This document shows, piece by piece, positions 25,278-38,400 of a stretch of 64,000 bases of DNA. Numbering within the stretch: the first letter of the stretch is position 1; each line of letters starts with the position of its first letter. This DNA comes from Eumeta japonica. Its lineage: Eukaryota > Arthropoda > Insecta > Lepidoptera > Psychidae. Where the stretch lies: positions 1 to 64,000 of the forward strand of contig BGZK01001372.1 of the NCBI GenBank assembly GCA_005406025.1, given 5' to 3'. Both the position numbers and the translations under genes were made by a program. A model generated the notes under the pieces. The model had not been told where the DNA came from, did no database searches, and saw nothing but the letters and a program-made list of their open reading frames with translations.

Positions 25278-28200
25278 ATGGATGTGATCAGCTTATTAAG
25301 AAATATCAATGAAAAGTCGGAGGTGTTTGCTGTAAAAACATGGACGTCTCAATGGTCAGATAATTTCGAAGATAATCAAGTAAGTTTCCACTCCTGAAAA
25401 ATTATTGATTTTTTATAATTTGAATCTTATGCAGCTATTCTTAATTGATGGACATTTTAATTCAGACTGTTTTATTTTTTTATTGTGTAGCTATTGATCG
25501 CTCGTTTGAAAATTAGTTTTTCTTTATGCGTTTACCATAGAACCTTGAATTTATTTTAATATTCGACCTACAAAATTTAAAATAGAGTAATCACATTTTC
25601 ACAATTACTTTCATCTATTAAATTAAATCGTATAAAAACGCAAATACCAATGATTTTTTTTATATTTACATGATAAATTCTGGTTAACTGAGCTTTACTC
25701 GGCTTTTTTCCGAGTTTGTTATGTGAATATAAATCTCTTTCCATAGACATAATTTAGAAATAAATGTATGAATACAATATACGTATTTTCATACAAAATT
25801 AATAAAAATACCACATAATATTTTATGAATATATTGATTACAGGTAATCAATATCATGTAGTGTCATTTGTTGTTGAGAAAAATCAATATGGTAACAATA
25901 CAACTGCCTTAAAATTACAGAAATAGCATTGAATCCAGCAACATTTATTATTTTTGATTTTCTTATTTTTTAATAACAAGCCTTTTGTCTAATTAAAAAA
26001 ATTCATTGCAATTGTTAGGAATGTTGTGAGATAATTTCATAACCCTTCACCTCTCTTTCTAATATCAGAAGTTATGATATTATTATGACAAAAGATCATT
26101 ATAATTACAGAACTTTAAAATTATTTTTCTAATTCAGTTATATTTAGCAGTTGCATTCATAAATAAAATTTATTGGAGATGAATCATAAACCATAAGCTT
26201 ATTGTAGAAATTAGTTTGTGTCCAATATTCTCTTTTCAGACTAGATTTATGTAAATAAATATAATTGTCCATCGGCCATCAATTTGAATTATGCAGTTTT
26301 ATGACCCTATAATTTTTTTTTATTTTCATTATTATTATCCATATCACTAAATTATCATACTCAAATCTCTCATAAACTCTCATTAACATTTTATTGAAGT
26401 ATATCGAGCAGGATAGCATATCTTATATACATCAAAAAGTTTTACTTCAAGGTTATACAGGTATATGCATCCACTTTGCCATACCCAGATGAAGAAATGG
26501 AGAATAATTTTCACGTACACAAAAAACATTAAACATAATAAAACAAATTTGCACATAAGTGCAAAGAGGTTTCTTTGCAAGTATTCTCCACTTCGTCAAG
26601 GTTCTTCTTTTTTCTAAGCCATACATATTTTACCAGTCTACCACATAGTATTGAGAAGACATAATATATCTCTGGAATGAGAATGGGACAATTCGAAATT
26701 GATCAATCCAATGTGGCACGACTGCTTGATGTTTCTGAGAAGTAGTAACTCTTCATGGTGAACTTGTCTATAATCACCCTCATAAAAAATGGCTCTGAAT
26801 AAGCCCCAATTGTTTTGCAAAAAATTTAATTCTCTTTATTGCTATATTTTTAATCATTCATTCAAAATCAAAATTCTTTTGCAAAACACAAGTCAAAAAT
26901 TCAGAATTTACATCAAACATTTACAACACCAAATGAAATATATGTGGGTGCTGTCTGCAGCTGATATGTCCCAATCATAGATGTATTAATAGGCAAATAT
27001 CCATAGCCTGGACAATATATGCTATTAAAGAAATGGTTGAATAAAATAATATTTCTAAAGCATTTGTAAAAATATGATCATTGAACAAAGCCAGATGTAA
27101 AGTGTGAAGATTTGTCTTGATTAAAAAAGTCATATTATTGAAATCAGAAAAGAAGAGATCATGAATATGTGTTAAAACCTATACACATTGATAAAAATGA
27201 TTGATTATTATAATTCAACTGGTGTTTATCAAGTGAAACCGACCTGATATTGCAAATTAAACAATGCATATTGCCAGTCATAATTATGAATGCCAAATTA
27301 TATGTTTTTTACTTGTTGTTTTTGTAAACAACCTCAGTTTCACCCAAAGTATGATGGATAGGTGTGACAAATATACTCAAGGATTCTCTGCAGTTAAAAT
27401 TTGAAACAAAGAAATCTGCATAAGGACCATAGTAACTAGCCATCTAGTTGCGTACCTTACTAACTAATTAACTTTTGCTGCACCTATTTTACAAACTACT
27501 ATAATTTTTTTTTTATTGAAACTAATTTTGTCAATATATAGTTAGTAATTTTCTCACAGAATACGTCACCATTAGAAGTAATACAAAATATTAAAAATAA
27601 ATAAAATTAAAGTCTCAAATGATCAATCCACATACTTTGGTATGTGTAAATTAATGGATCGACTGAAGAGGATGGAGTCCATTCTCTCATAAATCATTCT
27701 CATGATCACATTTGTGCTATCCTGCACCTGTAACAACATCAAGGCAGTTTTTTTTTTACATAATTACATAAAAAATTATCTATATTAGCATCGGCAATCA
27801 CACTTGATGTGCTGCAAAAGCTATAGACTTATCATGTATTATGACACTACACTATTTAAAAAAAAATGTGTACTTTGAAATATTGCCCAGTGGTATGGAA
27901 CCCTTTGTGTGCGCCTCTGACTCGCATCTGACATTTTTTTTAAGCCATGAGTTTTAACATTATTTTAATAAATTTATTTATTAATTAACATTTAACAAAT
28001 TTTTACATTATTTTTTATTAACATCAAAATAATGAGTATGATTACTTAAACTTATTGCCATTTAGATTTTAAAGAGCGGCTTATTAAATTTAATAGTAAC
28101 ATTCCGCTATTTAATTTGAATTACTATGGCGTAAAATAGTTTCAGAACAAGTTTTAGATGTGTGAAATATGCGCGCTATGGCCTTGTATAGCGCGCGTAT

Positions 28201-29499
28201 TTCGTAATGAGATTACTAGAGGGGCACATGCAGAGATTTCACATTTTTTTTTAACTTCTGTGTGTGCAGTTGTATTCTATAACAAAATTATTTACTAATC
28301 AAATTGTAGATGGTAAGTTTAAAGAATAATGAACATCTTTATTTTGTTTGTGGTACCTAACAGTCTATCTACTGTAGCTAAAAGGCTGTTCATTCTATGA
28401 ATATTAATAAAAATTAATGGTATATGCATGTTAGTAAAATGGTAATATTTCTTTGTTTATTTACTGATTCCTTGAGAACATTTCATAGGAGAATGCCCAA
28501 TATACTGTGAGACAGAAGTCTACTCAATATTTCGTACATAAGTGTTCTTCCACTTGTACATAAATGCTCATTTTTAAAATCGTAAGTATTTTAGAAGATC
28601 AATAAAATATTATTAAAGCTTTCTTTCAAAATTATCTGTCTTAAGTATTTCTTTCTCTAAATTCTTTATTGTAGACGTATGTCTATTCTTGATTCACTCA
28701 TTCATATATTCATAATAAAAAAATTGTAAAGAACTTTATTATAACCTTATTAAAAATAATTTTAAACTGTAAATATTGTTTTGAAAATATTCATAATTTC
28801 TTAAATTACCATGTTTTTAAAATCAAAGTTTGTAAGAATAAAAAAGAAAATGAATCCTTACAAGCTTGCTTAAATTTCATTTATTACTAATATTATATTC
28901 CGCTTGATGAGTTCAGTATGTTTTCCAACAGATTACACATGTGCATAAATTTTATTTAATTCTTATAAATGGTAATTATTTGTATTTTCTTTCTAGTTGC
29001 TGTGGTCGTTCCTTGGATGTCTCGTAGTCTCTCTTCTGTGTATTTTAGTATTTTATTATAGAAGATGGAGGGCGAAAGGTGAGATAAACACAAATTAGTA
29101 AAAATAGTCAAAGCAATATGATGGAATTGTAATAAATAACTTTGAAATCTGCACTAATGATTCCAAAGATATTTTCATATTAGTTTATCACAATTTTCGG
29201 AAATATATTCTGAGAATAGTTTATCACAATTTATAGTAGTTTCATTGAACTAATCATTTATCACTTACTATTTGTACATATATTTCACGATAGAATTAAA
29301 TATCGCCGCGGTTGGTGCAAACGGAGAAGGCACTAAGAGGTTTCGGAAAAGGGATAAAATGTTGTTCTACGGTCGGCGGATGTTACGCAAAGTCAAATCC
29401 ATATCGAACTCTGGACAGGGAAGGAAAAGGCGTGCAGTCATGCGATTTGCCAGAAAATTGCTGCAGTTGAAGAAGGATGCAGCTCCCGAACAACTTAAA
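25278..29499 (+). CDS. sws: sws N-terminus: membrane anchor and basic segment (exons 1-3)
   Basis: Exon 1 starts MDVISLLRN and encodes a short lumenal part of 34 residues. Exon 2 is almost entirely one hydrophobic helix ([21 protein letters not shown]) followed by RRWRAK, a single-pass anchor with a positive cytosolic side. Exon 3 encodes the conserved [19 protein letters not shown] block and [16 protein letters not shown], nearly identical to fly SWS. The large first intron (25380-28996) contains possible minus-strand exons annotated separately. Confidence 0.95.
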
Positions 29500-32400
29500 G
29501 TAATTTTTTTTTAAATCATTTCTTTACTAATCACTTAATTTCTATAAATTCACATTGAAACTTATGAAATTACCAACATATTATTAATGATTTCTGTTAA
29601 AAAATAAACTCAACTTTTATTTCTTTTTCAACAGAAATCATTTATAGTTATATAATAACACAAAAGTTATTAATGTAGATAATCAAATTGTGTTTCTACA
29701 GTGTTACACGTTTGCCATCTGGATAAGTATTTTTTTAGTGTTGCACATGGGTTTGTATGCATTTTTTTATGTCATTGTATTGGTATATATAAAATTGGTA
29801 TGTAAAAAAGGAAAAAAATTTGGCTATTATGTTATTGACAAAAATCATTGTCAGTTTTCTGCTTTAACTACATGTTTATAAGTTTCATACATATTTATTA
29901 ATTATTATGAATAATCACTTATTACATTAAATATTGATTATATATAAATTTTAATATCATTCCAAAAAAAAAAAAAAAGCAACAGAATTATTTTTGCTGT
30001 TTTTCAATATTAAAATGACATCACTATTTATATCTTAAAACAACCTTGACTAGTGTTGTGTATGTATATAGTACACCAGAATATTGTCAATTGAATTATG
30101 AGAATTATAACTTCAAAGCACAACATTTTTTCATTAGAACAATAGAGACTGACCTTGAGTTTCATTACTGATTGTTGTACATTTTTTGTTCAATATCAAT
30201 TTAGATTTATTCTGCACTAATTTGAAAATGGCTACTGAAAATAAATTAAGTATGATCAACTAAATACAGTAATTAAACTACCTACTTTAAACTGAAGTTC
30301 TTATTGTTAGCATTTTACTGATAATCATTATATCAAAGCTTCTATCAATTGTATTTTTTCCGTTTAATTTTCTTTCCTATAATTCTTACACATTTATTCT
30401 ATATACTTATTCTGCAATAATTGTAATGCCATTTAATTATAAGCCAAGTAATCACGTTCTAAACTTTGTTTATAATTTATTTATAACTCCAGGTTTTAAT
30501 TTTGACTCCAGGTTCTGGAGCCTCCTGCTGAATATTTAGAAGAAGATCTGACAAATGATGATCGTGTACCACCCGATGCTCTCTACATGTTGCATAGTAT
30601 TAGGGTATTTGGCCACTTTGAGAAACCAGTCTTCCTCATGTTATGTAAACATACTGAAATATTGAACTTACCAGCTGGTTCCTTCTTGTTTAAAGTTGGT
30701 AAGGATTTTTAATTTCTTAAAAATGTTGTTTATTAATTGTGAAATAATGAGATAAATAGGAAAATGACACTAAACTAAAAATAGAAGAGGAACAATTTTG
30801 ACGTTATTATAGAAAATGGTATCATTTGATTAAGGAATCTCCAATTTAAAATTGTGAATATCTTGAAATGTCAATATGCAGTCAGTTGCATATTAAAGTA
30901 CAAAATTAGTTGTAGATTATAAATAATAAATAATATTTTTATTTTACAGTACTTTAGATTTGTATAGGTACGAAATAGGTATGATGAATTTTATGTTTTT
31001 TGTATTATAGCTTATATTTATAAATAGAAAATAATATTTTCTCATGGTTTGCTAATTTTCATATAAAGTAAAATCTCAGTTTCATATTTGACTTTGAATA
31101 TAGCCCTTTAAATGAATTGAATAAATTGACTTGATCTGATCTTTAAAATTATTACATTCATTTTTTATTTTTCAAAAATATGTTAATGTGAAAAACCTTT
31201 TTACTAAAATAGCATTTATTGGCCATTGTAAATCAATTTGAATCTTAAACCAAACTTTTTATATGAAACCCACAAAGTATGATTGTATATAAGGTCGGGG
31301 AAAAAGTTTGTTCATACTTTATATACCAATTCAAGATAATTTTTCATATTTTTTTTTACATTTAATTATAATATTTATACCATTTTTTTTTTGACAACTT
31401 GTTGCCACTTTGTTGGTATTGACATAATCCTATTACCATAGAAACTTTGGGAGGTCTGATCAAAAAACTGCAACAAGTAGTTTTGACAGTTCTCATTTGA
31501 TGTTAACTTAACACTACCTAAAGAATTCTGAAGAACCCACAACTGATGAAAATCTGAGGTTACAAGATCAGAGCTATATGGGGGATACATTAACACTTCC
31601 CAACCAAACTCAATGTTTGCTGAGTGGTTAAAGATGTGTGTGGTCTGGCATTATCATGGTGATAAACCACACCCTTTATGTTGATCATTGCGACCGTTTT
31701 TTCTCTACATCTTGCTCGAGTCTCATCAGTGGAGATCTGAATTGATAGTTTTGCTCGGCATTAAGAGCTCATAAGGAATTCTTCAATTCCATCACACACA
31801 TAACATCAACATATTGCTAGTTAATCCAGGTTTCGCTATAATATTTGAAGCTTGTTTGCCTTTTGGCCATGATCTTTTGCACATTCTTGTCATACATAAT
31901 ACATTTTTCATCACTAGTGATCAATATTTTCAAAAACGGTTCGGTTTCATTACGTTTTAGTAGAGAATCTCAAATAAGTACGAGGGCTGCTATTTATGTC
32001 TTTGAAATATCAAAAGAAACAAACATCTATCATTTAATAAGGTTTTATTGTTTTCAAAATATTAACCATGATGATCGATGCACTTTTGCATATACTAAAA
32101 GCAATTTTGTAGTACTTTTTCCATTCTGATTGAGGTATCTCCAAAACGTGCATTTTGAATGCATCAGCATCCTCTTCACGGCTCAAAAAACGTTAACCAC
32201 ATAATTTATTCTTCATGGTTGGGAATAAATAGAAATCCTTAGGTATCAAATCGAGGCTGTACAGCGGATGATCCGTCAGTTCGATCTTTTGACCTTCCAA
32301 AAGCCGAATTGTTTCGTCCTATGTGTGACAGCTAGCATTGTCATGATGAAAAATTATTCTGCATTGTCTGTTCTTTATTATTTGTTCAAAGACTTCTGAC

Positions 32401-35400
32401 AAACAAATGGTCATGTACAACTCCGAATTAACTGTTTTACGTTTCCCTAGTGGCACTACAACCACATGTCCATTTATACCAAAAAAACAGACAACTATTT
32501 GCTGCAAAGTGCTTTTGGGACGAATCACTTTTGTTGGGTTCAGCTCATCTCTGAACACCCACACCGTTGATTGTTGTTTAGTTTCAGGGTCATATGCATA
32601 GATCCAAGACCAACTGTGTGTATATATTATAAACAGCTTTTGATTTGATGCGTCATGATTGTATTTTTTTATTACTTTTTTGTATCCATGACACAAGCCT
32701 GTTTTTGATCAATACTCAAGTTGTGCGGAATCCAACATGAACAAATATTTTTTACACTCAAATTTTTGTATAGTATCTTATACGTGGTCGTCGTGCTTAT
32801 GCCCAGGGACGCCGTTATCTCGCGATATGTACCATGACGATCGTTCATTATTAGTACCCGCACAGCATCGATATTTTGTGGTACAACTGATTTGGGGTGA
32901 CCTTCTTTAATTTCGTCCGTGAGCAGAGACCGCCCACGATAAAACTCACTAAACCAGCGGTACGCAGTGGTTTTCGATGGTGCTTCATTCTCAAAAGTCG
33001 AAGTAAGTTGGTCGATGCACTGTTTTTGAGTTAGCCCACGTCGAAAATCGTAATAAATTAGCGTACGAAAATTTGCATGACTTAAATCCATGGTGATAAA
33101 GACACGCAATTTTCAAAATGACTCCACAATTGTAAAACAATTGACATTTACATGAAATAAATTATATTCTACAAATTCAAATTCAAAATATCTTAATTTC
33201 ATAGGTTACAAAATAACTCTTGAAATACGTCATATTTTTTTGCGAATTTACACTTTATTGCTCGTTCGGAAGGCAGTTTTCCCTCAAGAAGAACGAGCAA
33301 GAAACTTAAGGGTAGCTCTTTTCTAATTTGCACATACATAGCCAAAACAAATACGGAACTAAGCGGAACTACAGCCAAGGAGTTCTATTTTAAAATGATG
33401 TAATTACTTTTTAAATATTGTTCTGTATATGGCCAGTTCCAAATAAATAGCAGCCCTCGTATTGGATTTATTTCAGTGAGGTCATGTGGGACCCAAGTAT
33501 CGAGTTTTCTTATATATACAGCTTTTTACAAATGGGTCAAAACTGTTTTGTAGTCAATTCCCAGTTCTTCAGCTATGTCATAATAACTGACATGCCGATC
33601 TTCCTCTACTTTTTCCAAATTGGCATTGACTTCATCCATAATAGGTCGACTAGAGCGAGATTTATCTTTAACATCAAAATTACTGGACTGAAAATGCATG
33701 CACCAGTTTTGTGTTAGTATTACCGACACTGCATTCGGTCCATAAACGTCACAAATTTTTGTCGCGGCTTGTGTCGCTTTTTTCCATTTTTTGTAACAAA
33801 ATTTCAAAATGTACCAAATTTTAATGTTAGATTCATTTATGTTGGTCAACAGAAAAGCAATAGAAAAATTGCAGGACACCGTTTTTACTGTTTGTTTTTC
33901 TTTTTTTAAAATGACATCTATTTATATAGTATCATATTTATATAGAATAGTATCAAAACTAGCCAGATCTAAACAGTGTCACCAAAGATAATTTCACTGC
34001 ATCTTTTTACTTACAAAATACAAAAAAACTTTTTCCAGACCTAATATTTTAAAACTGTGATTTTCTTTATTAACATTTGTTGAAATAAGTTTAAAAATAG
34101 GACTATTTTAAATTGTCTCTTGTCTCCTTTAAATTTTTATGCCACTTATTTATTTATTTTTTGTTATTGGATGTTCCTGACTGAAAAATTAATTTAACTC
34201 CAGAATTATTTTAAGGTGATTCTTTGTTTCTCCAACATAATTTATAAGGAAATCATCACTTTATCACTTTAATGTTTTATGCAGTATTTTCCAATACTAA
34301 ATTAATGAATTCCAATACCTACTTTAATAATTACTTCTTTTGTCACACTCAATAGTTTTGTGTTATGATATCATCTCTGAGATTAATTTCATAGCTTTTA
34401 GGTATATTTAAAGAAGATAGGAATTTTTTAGATTATTTATGATTAACCAATTTGTGGATGTGACTTGTGTTTTTGTTACAATTTTGTGCTTTATTTATCC
34501 ACAGGTGAAACCGATGAAAATGTGTATGTAGTCCAAAATGGTCGTGTGAATGTATACATTACAAACCAAGATGGGAGCAGTCTCTCGTTGAAAGTGGTGC
34601 GGGCCGGAGAAAGCGTCACTTCACTTCTCAGTTTTACTGATGTCCTGACTGTAAGTATATTGTCAACGTTCATATGAAACTACGTTAGAATAAGTACTTA
34701 AAGTGATTTCCTATTTGATTATATATAAAAAAGATAGTTTAAAACAAATCACAATATCAAAGAATCAATTCAGGAGGATCAATTGAGGAGTTACTAATTC
34801 CTTTATCAATACTAGTCAATCTGTATAGAATTAGATGTCAATATTTGTAAGTTTATCATAAATTGTATTACTAAAAGTACATTATTGAAAACTAGTTATA
34901 AATAAATAAATTTTTGCTCCTATATAGGGCCACTCTCAACCATATAAGACTGTGAATGCCAAAGCTTTAGAAGATTCTCAAGTCATAAAGCTGCCGATGA
35001 GGGCTTTCCAAGAAGTATTCAAAGAGTATCCAGACATATTTGTGAGAGTTATTCAGGTAATTATTGAACAGTGAAAAATTCAAATTATTTTTCTATATTT
35101 TATTCACATCCAGATATGAATTAATCTGTAGTTATATGGATTAATTCACATAATAGGTTAATTTACAAAAATGTCATATTTTTTTTTTGATTAATAAACA
35201 ATGAAACCATTATTGAGTTGGGTCGTTTTGTTACTTATTGCACTTTATCAAACACTGGAAAGCAATTTAATAAAAAAACAATTACACATGTTTTATTAAA
35301 TATAATCAAACTATCAATTTTTTTTTTAAAACCAACCTCAACATGTAAAACTGCTTGTCGACATATTAAAAGATATACATATAAACTCTTTTCATAAATT

Positions 35401-38400
35401 ACAATCTTCAAATTATTTAATATGTGTTGATGGTTGATATGAAAACTTATACGAGATTACAAAATTTTCTTATCAAGTAACATGCTCCCTACAATCCGTT
35501 AATTTTGTGTGACAAATAAATGTCACACGTGAATATGTGAAGTTTTCCTTGTCTTAATATTTTTACTATTCTATAGAAAAGAGCATGTTTGCTTCAATTT
35601 GTTTTTTTATTTAATTATTATGATAACAAGGTAAATATTAAAATTAATGTAATCAAATATGCAAACTTATGTAATTATTTTCTTTGTATTAAAACATTTG
35701 TTATTTAATTTCAGATAATTATGGTACGACTCCAAAGAGTGACATTCACAGCACTTCATCAGTATTTAGGTTTAAGTGCTGAATTAGTTAATCCGGTAAG
35801 TAATTATAGTCAAAATTTTTTTTTTACAATTATTGAGTCTTGCCTTTGTAGTTATGATATTATATGATAATTGACATCTCAGTCAATACAATGTGTATAT
35901 GATCTATGTTCATATTACATCAAGGGTGTTCAGATACTGGAACAATACCAGTATGAGTAAGAGTCGCACTTGTGCTTATATTTATTATAGGGCAGAGAAA
36001 AACGTCGTCCAGCCACGGTGATGTCATCGCCGGGGAAAGGTTCCAAAGCGGTAGTTGTTGAGAACTTCTCCACACAACAGTCTCCTCATCATGTCGAAAG
36101 AAATGACAAGCCAAGTGGTGAAATACAGGTACCTCAAGTCTTCCTTCTCTGTCTATTTTAGTTTGGTTGTACTGTCAAATATAATTAAACATAATATAGT
36201 ACTTATTATGAATAAAGGCGGAATAAAAGCTATTTTAAACGTTTTGATGTTAAGAATATTTTAAAATATGTAGTGCTTAAAATGAATGAAGGTTTCCTTT
36301 GACTTGTGCATGAAAAGATTTTTGAATGATAAAAATAAATATAAAACTTATATTAATTATAGTATAAATTAGTTAGAAAATAGTCAGATTTTGACATTTA
36401 TTTTGATTTTGATGAACACCAAAAGTTTATTTCATGAAAACTAACAATTTAAAAAAATGATTCTTGGTTATAATGTACAATACTTGATGTTGTGATTTAT
36501 ATGATATGTACAACTAACTTTATGACCTGTATATTACTGAACGATTAATCGCATGCTGCATGGCTCAGGAGCAGAGCCAACCGCCCTCTTCCCCTATCAA
36601 CATTCAAGGACGAAGACCTCGTCCTGATATGGTGCCGGATATTACTTCCAACACATCACAGGTATTCACAAGTAATTTTGATCACTGATTTGTACTATTT
36701 TTATCACGCTTTTATTAGCTTCACTTACATGTTTGTGAGTTTGTGGGATTGTTTGTTTGTAACCTACTCCTTTGGACTTGATTTTGTCCCACTTTAAACT
36801 GACAGATTTAACTTAAACTTTGCACACTTATCAATAATCGGTGACAGTACAATAATTTGATAAGTTTATTTCATTATCCTGATCAGGATTGCCAGGATCG
36901 AATAATTTCGTCATGTATCGTCTGCGTGAAAGCAAATGGCTTATTACTGTTACTAAGTTCTATTACTGTTTTGTAAGAGAATTTAGTAACAGTAATAAGC
37001 ATTATTATTAATAAAACTATTATTGTATTGTTAAAAATTACAAATCTTTAACAATCAATCGAAGTAAAAAGTGAAACATAAATATAGTTTAAAAAAAAGT
37101 AAAAAACACGCTTTTAAAGCACATCAAACTAAAAAGTGAAAAATAATTCTTAATATAAGCTGAAAAAAATAATGAACAATGATGAAAAATACTAGTATTA
37201 TTGTGGAAAATTGTTATATAGAAATATACTAGTATTATTGTAGAATATTGTTATAAAACTATATTTTTAATTATCTGAACAATATAATGTTTCCTTGTCA
37301 TGAATTCTTAAGTTGTTAAAGTTGACAAAAGCATATTCAAATTATGTGATATAAATTTATCCAAACATGTAATTTTTATATCAGGGAACAGAATCAGAGG
37401 AATCCATTAAAAAATCTTTTGCATATTCATATGTTCAAGATTAGGGTGAAGATTTGGTTCAAGATATGGTGGCCATCAAAAAAATTAATGGAGGATGTCT
37501 AGATCACTATAGTCATTTTTAGTTTTTGGATTTGCATATATTTTGATGCCATTTTCACTATTGTATTGTGTGAAGTGTTAATTCGCGGAAATCCATAGCA
37601 GACGCTTGCCTGCAACATGCATTAATATGCAGCATGCAACCCACCGATGACCCTCGAATCTGCCTCTCCACTATGAATCTCTATTCAAAGAATTGAATAT
37701 TCATTCGAGAGGATTGACAGATATCGAACGCATAAGCTAGTGTTAATTTTATTTTTTATAATTACCTTAGTCCGCTAATCGTTATAATGATAATTTCTAA
37801 GTACGCTTCATGTCAGCCAGGCACAACTTCAGGAAATTGCTGACAGTCTCATCCACCAGAGGGTGTAAGGAGTGTTAAAAACAACCGACACAACCTCGTT
37901 AGGTGAACCATTGTCATGAAATGTTGCATGTCATCATTGTCATCATTTCATGACAGCGGTTCACTTAACGAGGTTGTGTCAGTCATGCAATGTTGCATGT
38001 CATAATTGTCATCATTTCATGACAGCGGTTCACTTAACGAGGTTGTGTCGGTTGTTTTTAACACTCCTTACATCCTCTGGTTGATGTGACTTTCGGCAAT
38101 TACCTGAGGATGTGCCTGGTTGGCATGAAGCGTACTTAGAAATTATCATTATAACGATTAGAGGACTAAACTAATTATAAAAAATAAAATTAATACTTGC
38201 TTAGGTGTTTGATATCTGTCAATCCTCTCGAATCAATATTCAATTCTTTGAATAGAGATTCATAGTGGAGAGGCACATTCGAGGGTCAGCGGTGGGTTGC
38301 ATGCTGCATGTTAATGCATGTTGCAGACAAGCATCGGCCATTTTCACTATTTTCTTGATAAATTTCCCTGGTCGGAACTGCTCAACCGATAAATTGCGTG

